Positions 12,607 through 19,403 of a stretch of DNA of 33,723 nt are shown here, in pieces. Both the position numbers and the translations under genes were made by a program. The number at the start of each line of letters is the position of its first letter. The first letter of the stretch is position 1. The stretch lies in contig JAHJQG010000001.1 of the NCBI GenBank assembly GCA_018819345.1, positions 1-33,723 of the forward strand, written 5' to 3'. A model generated the notes under the pieces. The model ran no database searches, was not told the origin of the DNA, and saw only the letters and a program-made list of their open reading frames with translations. The DNA is from Nanobdellota archaeon (lineage in GTDB: Archaea; Nanobdellota; Nanobdellia; Woesearchaeales; CG1-02-33-12).

Positions 12607-15222
12607 TCAAACCTCATATCTTAAAATAGCAGCTATCTTGCCAAGCTCTCTTAGCTGAACACCTTCTCTTGTTTCTGTTGAGATTATATTAACAGTAGTG
12701 CCAAATGTTTTTGCCAGCTTCTCCATTTCATCTATTATATTGTCATCAAGGCTTTCTGAAAGCAATAATATATTTACAGATCCAATTTCAAGGTTTTTCT
12801 TTACCTCATCAAGGCCATAGCTAACCATTCCGGGCTTTGTTGATAACAGGTTAAAGAATTTCCCCATTATCTCTTTTTCAGCTGCTACCTCTTCTTTTGC
12901 CAATACATCCTGTGATCTGTCTAATAATTCCTGCAGGCCAAATTCTTCGGTATAAGATAAATCCTTTATTGCAATTATTTTGTTTTTTAATTCTGTTGTG
13001 ATATAGCCGCCCTCAACAAAATCATATTTTGTAGGGCCAGGGCCGCCAACAATTATTCCCTTAAGCTCCTTTAGTGTTAGAAACTGGTTTTTCATGTATT
13101 CTGCAACTTTCTTGTAATGGTCTTTTGCAGCTCCCTCTCTTATTCTTGCGAACCTAGCTGCTGAATTATGAGTAATTATTCCATTTGCTATGAAGTTTTT
13201 GTTTTTGACTGATATATCAATCATTTTTACTTTCTTATTGATTTTTTCTATCTTGTTTATTTTAATTGGAAGAATTGGATAATTGTAAATAACCTCTAAT
13301 TGATTATAAAGTTTTTTATCTTTAATATTAGATAAAATTGAATTTTTGAAAGTTTGTTTGCTCATCATCCTTTCATTTCTAAAAAAGTTATTCACTTTAG
13401 GAAACAATTCAAGATTATAGCCTGATTTTTCTATTAATTTCCTTATTTTTCTTCCTGAAACTATTATTTGCCTTGAATAGCTTGAATCTGATTTTTTATT
13501 AAGGAGAGTATTTAATTTATTAGTTTTTTCATGAAAGCTGAAACCAATGTGTTTTTTGAACAATTGAATTGATTTTTTTTCAGTTATATCCACTGTAAAT
13601 CTCGGATTATTGCTATATTTATTTGCTTTATTGTCATATTCCAGCAATGAACTTAAAATAGAAAACCTTAACAGTGCAAGTTGGGTATGTTGAGCCAATT
13701 TCTTATTATTTATTCCCAGAGCAATTCCTCTTTTGCTAGCAACATATCCATCTGCATCAAATAATCCTCTCAAGAAAGCTGCAACAATCCCATTATCAGA
13801 TAGGAGTATTTTTTTAGGGATTTCAGAATCTAAAGCTTTCCTTATTTCCGGGAATTCTTCTTTGATTAATCTAACCAAGGGTCTGCTAGTAAATCTTATT
13901 TGGTGGTAGTTTTTGCTTTCTCTAAACCTATAGCTGGAATTAATTTTGAAGAATTGATTGAATTTTCTCTGGTAAGTTAACGCTAATTGTTTATTTTGCT
14001 CAAAGAAAGTAACCCTGTCAGTTTCTATGCAACCATCCCCTATGAGATAGCCTAAAAATTGAGCAAATTCCTTATTTAAAGTATTTGGTAAACTTATATT
14101 TCTATACATGTAATGATTAGTATAGTCTTTCAAAAATTTATCAAAATCAATATTTAACTTACTACACAACCTTTTTAATGGCATCCTGCATGCAGTTGAT
14201 TTACCAAGTTCATAACGGGAGATTGTTGTTTGTGTTAAACCTGCTTCTTTTGCCAATTGCCTTTGAAGCAATCCCTTTTTTAATCTTCTTTTCTTTAGAA
14301 ATTCCTGGCCTTCTTTGGTTATGATAAAAGAATTATAATATTTTTTTGAATTTATTTTTTGTATTTTTCCTTTGATGTATATTTTTTCAGGCATTATTAG
14401 ATAATCTCCCTGCTTTAATTCCTCAGCAGGTTTTTCAATTATTTTTTCAGAAGTTGCTACAAAAAACAAATGATCTTTAGATGATTGAATTTCTAAGCGG
14501 GGATTTTTAGTAATAATCTTGTAAATTTTGTTCTTCTTTACATTCCATTTATCTATGATATTTGAATCAGAAACTGCAAAATTATTTTTAATCATAACAG
14601 ACTTGATTATATTTGGATTATTAACAATTTCAATTTTAGGAAGAGAACCATCAGATAATTGGATTAAGGATTCATTTACAAGACATTGTCCCCCTGCTCG
14701 TTGTTTTCCAGGAACCTGTGAATGTGTCTTTACCAAAGGAACTATTGTTTTTCCTTTTAATAAAGCAATGTTTGCATCTCTCCTGTCCATCACAACAAGG
14801 CCGTAAACCTCTTTTGTGTCAAGCATATCTCTCAATAAATCAAGGACAAACTGCTTGTCGCATCTGTAAATTCTTGTATTCAAAGGCACTGGCGGCTCTA
14901 TGCTCCATACCTCTAAATCAATCTGGCCTTCTCTTTCAGCAACATTTCCTGAGAAAACAGCCAAGCCATGTTCTGGTGTTTTCTTAAACAAGCGCAAGTG
15001 CTGAACCATTCTTTCAAGGCCATCTGTAACATTCTTTCTTGTTGAAGCTGATTTTATATTGGTTGCAGTCCCCTGCTCCTGCTTTAGATGGTTTATTATC
15101 TTGTTTAAGTCATATCCTGCAGGCATGTACACTGTAATAAGCTCTGTGTGCGGCCTTCTGAATACCTCGAGCTTTTTGATAAATTTCTTTAGTTCATACC
15201 TTTGTTTTTCAGTTAGTGCCAT
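12607..15222 (-). CDS. prf1: Peptide chain release factor aRF1, interrupted by an intein
   Basis: Recognises all three stop codons and triggers peptide release. The 871-codon frame contains a 179-residue N-extein, a 507-residue intein (180-686) and a 185-residue C-extein. Spliced aRF1 would be 364 residues. Stop-codon motifs TNIKS (54-58) and YxCxxxF (Y119, C121, F125) are intact. The catalytic GGQ at 177-179 is the last triplet before the intein, and SAARFARIREGA resumes right after it. The C-domain runs from LLLSESLDD almost directly into IISTETREG. It therefore lacks the roughly 45-50-residue minidomain found in most archaeal aRF1 proteins. It heads a minus-strand group with the SprT-like and SplB-like genes. 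Confidence 0.96.
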   Translation of the reverse strand: MALTEKQRYELKKFIKKLEVFRRPHTELITVYMPAGYDLNKIINHLKQEQGTATNIKSASTRKNVTDGLERMVQHLRLFKKTPEHGLAVFSGNVAEREGQIDLEVWSIEPPVPLNTRIYRCDKQFVLDLLRDMLDTKEVYGLVVMDRRDANIALLKGKTIVPLVKTHSQVPGKQRAGGQCLVNESLIQLSDGSLPKIEIVNNPNIIKSVMIKNNFAVSDSNIIDKWNVKKNKIYKIITKNPRLEIQSSKDHLFFVATSEKIIEKPAEELKQGDYLIMPEKIYIKGKIQKINSKKYYNSFIITKEGQEFLKKRRLKKGLLQRQLAKEAGLTQTTISRYELGKSTACRMPLKRLCSKLNIDFDKFLKDYTNHYMYRNISLPNTLNKEFAQFLGYLIGDGCIETDRVTFFEQNKQLALTYQRKFNQFFKINSSYRFRESKNYHQIRFTSRPLVRLIKEEFPEIRKALDSEIPKKILLSDNGIVAAFLRGLFDADGYVASKRGIALGINNKKLAQHTQLALLRFSILSSLLEYDNKANKYSNNPRFTVDITEKKSIQLFKKHIGFSFHEKTNKLNTLLNKKSDSSYSRQIIVSGRKIRKLIEKSGYNLELFPKVNNFFRNERMMSKQTFKNSILSNIKDKKLYNQLEVIYNYPILPIKINKIEKINKKVKMIDISVKNKNFIANGIITHNSAARFARIREGAAKDHYKKVAEYMKNQFLTLKELKGIIVGGPGPTKYDFVEGGYITTELKNKIIAIKDLSYTEEFGLQELLDRSQDVLAKEEVAAEKEIMGKFFNLLSTKPGMVSYGLDEVKKNLEIGSVNILLLSESLDDNIIDEMEKLAKTFGTTVNIISTETREGVQLRELGKIAAILRYEV
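13165..14685 (-). mobile_element. Intein with LAGLIDADG homing endonuclease and HTH, in aRF1
   Basis: Self-splicing protein element of 507 residues. Splice residues are Cys180 at the start (CLVNESLIQL) and His685-Asn686 at the end (NGIITHN). Ser687 is the first C-extein residue, which makes it a class 1 intein. A block-B-like S-x2-H (SKDH, His251) and an LKQGDYLIMP segment belong to the splicing domain. Two dodecapeptides, FLGYLIGDG (389-397, Asp396) and FLRGLFDADG (483-492, Asp491), form the endonuclease. Between splicing and endonuclease domains lies an XRE-like helix-turn-helix (about 305-365; QLAKEAGLTQTTISRYELGK). No frameshift or stop interrupts it, so it looks active. Its base composition resembles its host gene. 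Confidence 0.95.
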
Positions 15223-15341
15223 AGTTATAGAGAATTACAGGCCATATATAAAATTTTGCTAAATATAATTCTTAAAATAGAATATGTATAATTAACTAAA
15301 TTTCAGCTAGAATTCTTTCTGGTGCTTCTGTCGGTTCCTCA

Positions 15342-16670
15342 CTAGTTTTCTCCATTTAAACAAAATTCAACTAAATCTTGTGTTACATCCCCTGCTTCAT
15401 TTGGCAGGATTTCAATTACAGTTATTCCTGCCCCATTTGATAATGTGAATGTATTACCTGTTCCCAAGAGTTCAGTTAGTTCACCATTTACCACAAACTG
15501 AACGTGATAAGGATATATATTTGTGGTGATTATTGGCCTGACATCATAATCAATACCATTAATTGTGTAAGTTTTTAATTCTCCATCAGCTAGTGTATCT
15601 ATCATATCACAACTACATGCTCCATCCTCACAACCGTTTGGGCAATTGAAATCATTATATTTCTTGAAAGTTGGACCTTCACAAACATATTCGTTGATAA
15701 AACAATTATCTCCTTCACATTTATCTGCTGGTAATAAAACTGAATGGTCGCCAGGGACATCCTCTACTATGCAAACATCTTCTCTTGCAACTCCTTCATA
15801 TGTAAGGGTACCTTTAGTGTAATAATCTCTTCCTCCATCAGAGTCTGTGCATATGGTAGTTAGTTCAGTAGATCCAATATTACATATGCTTACATCAATC
15901 CAGTCTGTAATATATGATTCTATTGACAAGCTATCAGAATATTGGGGAATAATCTGAAACCTTACATTTCCTGTGTAATAAGCTGCACAACCACTTGATT
16001 CCAGGTTATAATAAAAATATCTCTCTTTGGTGTTGAATATATCCTCCACGCACTTGCCATCTTCTATTTTATCTTTATTTTCATCATAAAAAGGGATAAT
16101 TTCATAGGAAATTGCTTTTTCATCCTTATCCCATGATAGGGTTATGTAAGGGCATTCAAGTTCCCATTGAAGCCCCTCTTCAAGATTTGAATCAAGCTTA
16201 CAGGACTTGCTTATAGGTGAGTAATGTGTTTCTTGTGGACAGTATGCACAGCATTTTATGTATTCACTATGATCACTATCCATGTTTAATTCCAAGCACC
16301 ACTTATCACCTTTTTCAACTTCATAAGATTTCCATGTACCATTATCTGTGTCTAAATCAATACGTTGGTCTATACATACTGAATAGCCAGATAGATACTC
16401 TGGATTACTCCCGGGATTACCAAGATAACTAGTAGAACTAAAAGGCAAACCAGTAACATTTTCACAAGAGTTTTTGTTATCCATTCCTGGGAGGGGCTCA
16501 GAAGTTGGTTGACCATCCTCCCCTATATCAGATTCAGGAATTTCAGCAGGTGATTGAGTATATGCTAAATAAATTAAGCCAATAAAGACAGCAACAATAA
16601 GAATAATAGGCCAAGAAACAGAAAGCCAACCTATTATTCCTAACCCTTTTTTATTTTTCATAAACCTCAT
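15342..16670 (-). CDS. Membrane-anchored, cysteine-rich surface protein
   Basis: A 442-residue exported protein. The start MRFMKNKKGLG leads into one long hydrophobic helix (IIGWLSVSWPIILIVAVFIG). It then continues as an acidic, cysteine-rich ectodomain with about 25 cysteines. Recognisable pieces are CTDSDGGRDYYTKGTLTYEG near the middle and CPNGCEDGACSC, a short disulfide knot. The C-terminal beta domain has VQFVVNGELTELLGTG. Such modules are common in surface proteins of uncultured archaea. I chose the ATG at 16670 because a GGGGTG site lies 6 nt upstream; a GTG at 16679 overlaps that site. Probably an S-layer-associated or adhesion protein. After the stop another frame stays open to 15300. 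Confidence 0.82.
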   Translation of the reverse strand: MRFMKNKKGLGIIGWLSVSWPIILIVAVFIGLIYLAYTQSPAEIPESDIGEDGQPTSEPLPGMDNKNSCENVTGLPFSSTSYLGNPGSNPEYLSGYSVCIDQRIDLDTDNGTWKSYEVEKGDKWCLELNMDSDHSEYIKCCAYCPQETHYSPISKSCKLDSNLEEGLQWELECPYITLSWDKDEKAISYEIIPFYDENKDKIEDGKCVEDIFNTKERYFYYNLESSGCAAYYTGNVRFQIIPQYSDSLSIESYITDWIDVSICNIGSTELTTICTDSDGGRDYYTKGTLTYEGVAREDVCIVEDVPGDHSVLLPADKCEGDNCFINEYVCEGPTFKKYNDFNCPNGCEDGACSCDMIDTLADGELKTYTINGIDYDVRPIITTNIYPYHVQFVVNGELTELLGTGNTFTLSNGAGITVIEILPNEAGDVTQDLVEFCLNGEN

Positions 16671-16801
16671 AATATACACCCCTTAATTAATTCATTAAAT
16701 TTTGATAATATTAATCTCTTTAATTTTGTATATAAACTTGTATATAAATGTTTGTTTTCAGTATTCATTAACTTCACTGGTTCGTTTTCAGTTGTTTTTT
16801 A

Positions 16802-18031
16802 TTAGTATTCTGATTCTCTGATTACCTCAATTTTAAGTTCCTGCCAATCAGAATAATCTTCATTATCTTTTTCTCTTGCATAAACTATTAAATTAATATA
16901 ACCCCTATCAAAATCAGATTGTGTTACATGATAGGGCAGGTTAGGTTCATAAGTAAAATCAATCTCATCCTCATCAGGGTCATCTGCTTTTGGATTTATC
17001 CTGCTTTCTGTTATTTCTTCTTCCATTATAGCCTGCGTACCAAAGAATGTAAGTTTTGTTATTGGAATATAACGCAGTGCAGGATACCTGTTTTCTCTTG
17101 CAAACTGGAACGTATAAGGCTCAGCATAGAGCATTGACTTATTGTCTCTTATTATAATGATGTCATCATAATTATAGGCATTCTCAATTTTTTCAATATT
17201 AATGTCGTCTTTGTTGTTTTCTGAATTGTTAATATTAAATAAAATATCTGTGGTATCTTTATTTATGATAAAATCAGTAAAATTATAAACCTTTTTCAGC
17301 CTTATCTGGGGATTTGTGTAAAAATAACTAACATTGGTTATTGTGTTTGTTAGTTTCTTTTTTATGCCTAAGGAATATTCTAAAAATGCAATTACATCAT
17401 TCTCGCCAATTATAACAGAAACATTAATATTATTAATATCAGCATCTATTTCAAAGCCCTGCTCATCAAAGATTGTTAAATTAATATTTTCTTTTAGATA
17501 GTTGGTTATAAATTCCATAAGCTGGAACTGTATTGACGGGCTAGAGCCATTTAATGGTGGCAGATTACTAATTCCAAAAAATCCAGCAAAAGACCCTTTT
17601 TCCCCTGATTTTGGAAAATGGGAATATGGATAGTAATACCAAGGATAATATTTTGGTTTATAAAAATAATAGTTAAAAAGATTATTATTCTGCTTGTGTA
17701 TGTTATAAAAAACCTTATGGTCCTTATAATAAATAAAATCATTACCTTCTTCTATTGGGTCTGGTATAGGACCGCCCTGGCTTTCATAGATATACCCCCC
17801 CTGCATTCCAATAAGTAAAAGACCTTTCTTTGTGGCATCATCAAGGTTTGTTGTTACATAGTTTGTTATTGGCCTTACTTCCCTTGGTATTTTCTGGGCA
17901 ATTATAAGTTCCTGCACACCAATCTCTTTTTCAGTTGTGCCCCTTAAATAAAAAAGTAAAATAGCCGAAAAAAGAATAATAATGCCTAGAATTATATATA
18001 CAGTAACCTGTCCCCTCTTTTTTTTATGCAT
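16802..18031 (-). CDS. Surface protein with type IV pilin-like leader
   Basis: A 409-residue protein. The start MHKKKRGQVTVYIILGIIIL has a basic leader, a glycine at the expected prepilin-peptidase site (KKRG/QVTV) and a hydrophobic helix, as in archaeal pilins. The remainder is a large, asparagine- and tyrosine-rich ectodomain. It contains an aromatic patch (KPKYYPWYYYPYSHFPKSG, about 105-123) and no cysteines. It is too long for a simple pilin subunit. It may be a minor pilin or a pilin-anchored surface protein; one-helix anchoring without cleavage is the alternative. Same strand as the cysteine-rich surface protein downstream, about 130 nt apart, so a functional pair is possible. Confidence 0.8.
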   Translation of the reverse strand: MHKKKRGQVTVYIILGIIILFSAILLFYLRGTTEKEIGVQELIIAQKIPREVRPITNYVTTNLDDATKKGLLLIGMQGGYIYESQGGPIPDPIEEGNDFIYYKDHKVFYNIHKQNNNLFNYYFYKPKYYPWYYYPYSHFPKSGEKGSFAGFFGISNLPPLNGSSPSIQFQLMEFITNYLKENINLTIFDEQGFEIDADINNINVSVIIGENDVIAFLEYSLGIKKKLTNTITNVSYFYTNPQIRLKKVYNFTDFIINKDTTDILFNINNSENNKDDINIEKIENAYNYDDIIIIRDNKSMLYAEPYTFQFARENRYPALRYIPITKLTFFGTQAIMEEEITESRINPKADDPDEDEIDFTYEPNLPYHVTQSDFDRGYINLIVYAREKDNEDYSDWQELKIEVIRESEY

Positions 18032-18102
18032 TGTTAGACCTTTACTGAGCTTAAATAAAGCAAATATTAAAATGTTTTGATAAAATCGGTTTTAAAACAA
18101 AA

Positions 18103-18112
18103 GATTTAAATA
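18103..18112 (+). promoter_or_regulatory. TATA box of the tRNA-Pro gene
   Basis: GATTTAAATA at 18103-18112 lies about 30 nt before the first base of the tRNA at 18141, the usual archaeal spacing. The divergent surface-protein gene starts at 18031, so this gap of about 110 bp holds both promoters. Confidence 0.65.
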
Positions 18113-18180
18113 ATGCCCCAATCCACCAAAACAAATAGTTGGGGCTGTAGGGTAGCTTGGTTTATCCTTTCTGGTTTGGG

Positions 18181-18197
18181 TTGTTAAAACACAAGAA
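18181..18197 (+). other. Canonical tRNA intron (position 37/38), 17 nt
   Basis: The bulge-helix-bulge reads TTTG (helix), GGT (bulge), TG-loop-CA, CAAG (helix), AAA (bulge), then the CCAGA stem. The 4-bp helix is TTTG/CAAG. Cutting after the second base of each 3-nt bulge removes 17 nt between G37 and A38 and leaves a normal proline anticodon loop. Confidence 0.88.
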
Positions 18198-18218
18198 ACC
18201 AGACGACCCCGGTTCAAA

Positions 18219-18420
18219 CAGCTTCTTGCTAAGCTGGCACGCATGAGCAACATGCTCAAAAATCATAGATTTTTGGCACCAACTAAAGTTGGTTTTTTGC
18301 TTTGCAAAAAAGTCCCTCTAGCTCACTTCGTTCGCAACTGAGCATTGGCTCAGTTGATATTTAAAGGAGGGTATTGCATAAATGCAGGCTCACCAAGTTC
18401 GATCGCAAGAGTTTTGGAAG
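18219..18420 (+). other. T-loop tRNA intron (position 59/60), about 202 nt, hairpin-rich
   Basis: It splits TTCAAA from T60. A second bulge-helix-bulge is visible. The central helix is TTCA/TGGA, with 3-nt bulges AAC and AGT. A flanking intron helix is formed by TTCTTGC and GCAAGAG. Cutting after the second base of each bulge restores TTCAAAT. The interior holds consecutive hairpins: 18244-18258, 18257-18275 (8 bp), 18278-18293, 18293-18311 (8 bp), 18335-18356 (9 bp) and 18375-18386. An outer CCCTC/GAGGG pair joins 18314-18318 and 18367-18371. Exact ends may shift by a base or two. Confidence 0.85.
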
Positions 18421-18460
18421 TCCGGGCAGCCCCAGTTTATGGTAATATGAGGATAATAAG

Positions 18461-18697
18461 ATGACAAAAGCTAAAGGTTTGGGATCCATTAAAAGATTTG
18501 GAGCAAGATACGGAAGAACAGTAAAGCTAAAGCTGGCCAAAATAGAAAAAGAGCAGAGAAAAAAGCATAAATGCCCCTACTGCAACAGCTTGAAGGTCAA
18601 AAGAGTAGCTGTTGGAATATGGTTCTGCAAGAAATGCAAGGCTAAGTTTACAGGAAAGGCCTATACCATTGCAAAAGAAGAGAAGAAGGTGCTCTAA
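18461..18697 (+). CDS. rpl37ae: Ribosomal protein L37Ae (eL43)
   Basis: A 78-residue zinc-ribbon protein of the large subunit. The N-terminal GSIKRFGARYGRTVKLK is the family signature. The ribbon is C38-PY-C41 and C55-KK-C58, followed by FTGKAYT. A TGAGGA site lies about 8 nt before the ATG. It opens the tightly packed rpl37ae-rpoP-pcc1-pfdB-UPF0147 cluster, an arrangement widely conserved in archaea. No separate promoter is obvious between the tRNA and this gene. The only TATA-like sequence, GATATTTAAAGG at 18357-18368, lies inside the tRNA T-loop intron. Confidence 0.95.
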   Translation: MTKAKGLGSIKRFGARYGRTVKLKLAKIEKEQRKKHKCPYCNSLKVKRVAVGIWFCKKCKAKFTGKAYTIAKEEKKVL

Positions 18698-18835
18698 ATG
18701 GTAGAATACAGATGTTTTGATTGCAATAAAAAGGTATCTATAGATTACCTAAGGAAAAAAATTAGATGCCCTTACTGCGGCTCTAAAATACTTTTCAAGC
18801 CAAGAACAACAATAACAAAGGTCAAAGCCAGATGA
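18698..18835 (+). CDS. rpoP: DNA-directed RNA polymerase subunit P (Rpo12)
   Basis: A 45-residue zinc-binding subunit of archaeal RNA polymerase. It starts MVEYRCFDCNKKV and has C6-x2-C9 with C24-x2-C27 (IRCPYCGSKILFKPR). The RCPYCG...K..R pattern is diagnostic of RpoP/Rpb12. Its ATG follows the rpl37ae stop with no gap. Its stop overlaps the pcc1 start as ATGA, so translation of the three is coupled. It is short enough to be missed by default gene callers. Confidence 0.95.
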   Translation: MVEYRCFDCNKKVSIDYLRKKIRCPYCGSKILFKPRTTITKVKAR

Positions 18836-19065
18836 TTTATTCAGCTAAGATAAGGGTCTACAAGAATCCAGATATTATTTACAAATGCTTTATTTCAGAA
18901 TCAAAAAGCTTAAAAACAGACAGGTCAGATTACATTATTAAAAAAAACAAGGATTATGTGGAGTTTGATATAAAGGCAAAAGACTCTGTTGCATTAAGGG
19001 CAACCCTTAATTCAATCACAAAACTGCTTACTGTTTATGAAAAAATAGAAGGGTTAAAAAAATGA
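18832..19065 (+). CDS. pcc1: KEOPS complex subunit Pcc1
   Basis: Dimerisation and tRNA-binding subunit of KEOPS, which makes t6A37 in ANN-decoding tRNAs. The 77-residue product follows the Pcc1 pattern. It has an N-terminal strand (IYSAKIRVY), then TDRSDYIIKK and VEFDIKAKDSVALRATLNS. That last segment carries the ARDxxALRAxLNS-like motif, and a final helix ITKLLTVYEKIEGL follows. Both ends overlap neighbours by 4 nt (ATGA junctions) with rpoP and pfdB. No Kae1, Bud32 or Cgi121 genes are in the window. Confidence 0.9.
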   Translation: MIYSAKIRVYKNPDIIYKCFISESKSLKTDRSDYIIKKNKDYVEFDIKAKDSVALRATLNSITKLLTVYEKIEGLKK

Positions 19066-19391
19066 ATGTTTCAAAGGAAACAGAGCAAAAAATCCAGCAG
19101 CTACAGCTTATTGAACAAAGCATGCAGCAGTTTTTAATGCAAAAACAAAGCTTTCAAACTCAGTTGATGGAAACAGAATCAGCATTAAAAGAGCTCAAGA
19201 ATTCTGAAAAAGCATATAAGATAGTTGGAAATATTATGGTTTCTTCCAAAAAAGCTGACCTGGAGAAAGACCTTAAATCAAAAAAAGAAACACTTGAGTT
19301 AAGAATCAGGATGCTTGAAAAACAAGAGGAAAAAATCAAGGAAAAAGCGGACAAGATTCAAAAAGAAGTTCTCAAAGAAATAAAGGAATAA
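19062..19391 (+). CDS. pfdB: Prefoldin subunit beta
   Basis: Subunit of the jellyfish-shaped chaperone that hands unfolded proteins to the thermosome. The 109-residue product is two long helices joined by a short beta-hairpin (YKIVGNIMVSSKKADLEKDL, about 47-66). The hairpin holds the IVGNIMV family motif. Both flanking helices show coiled-coil heptads rich in Q, E and K. Length and hairpin are standard. The start overlaps the pcc1 stop by 4 nt. The alpha subunit is not in this window. Confidence 0.94.
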   Translation: MNVSKETEQKIQQLQLIEQSMQQFLMQKQSFQTQLMETESALKELKNSEKAYKIVGNIMVSSKKADLEKDLKSKKETLELRIRMLEKQEEKIKEKADKIQKEVLKEIKE

Positions 19392-19403
19392 TAAACTTTA
19401 AAG

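Larger units (their letters stand above)
18141..18434 (+). tRNA. tRNA-Pro (UGG) with two introns
   Basis: Acceptor GGGGCTG (18141-18147) pairs with CAGCCCC (18427-18433), and A73 is at 18434. The D-arm is GGGT...ATCC with GG in the loop. Anticodon stem TCTGG/CCAGA encloses, after removal of 17 nt, the loop TTTGGGA. This gives anticodon TGG with G37, standard for proline. The T-stem is CCCGG/CCGGG with loop TTCAAA...T, split by about 202 nt. Spliced length is 75 nt and CCA is not encoded. Both introns have a bulge-helix-bulge. rpl37ae begins 26 nt downstream with no T-run between, so cotranscription is likely. Confidence 0.93.

Noticed and set aside
18243-18341. 32-codon ATG frame inside the tRNA T-loop intron (starts MSNMLKNHRF)
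   Set aside because: It is composed of the hairpin arms, has no ribosome binding site and lies inside an excised intron; best explained as palindromic sequence read by chance.
18397-18404. TTCGATC in the intron, like a second T-loop and hence a possible attachment-site duplication
   Set aside because: The flanking bases do not form a T-stem, and no acceptor copy accompanies it, so there is no duplicated tRNA 3' end.
18219-18420. Box C/D or H/ACA guide RNA within the tRNA intron
   Set aside because: CTGA-like D-box matches occur, but no RTGATGA C box is properly placed, and no paired C'/D' set is seen.
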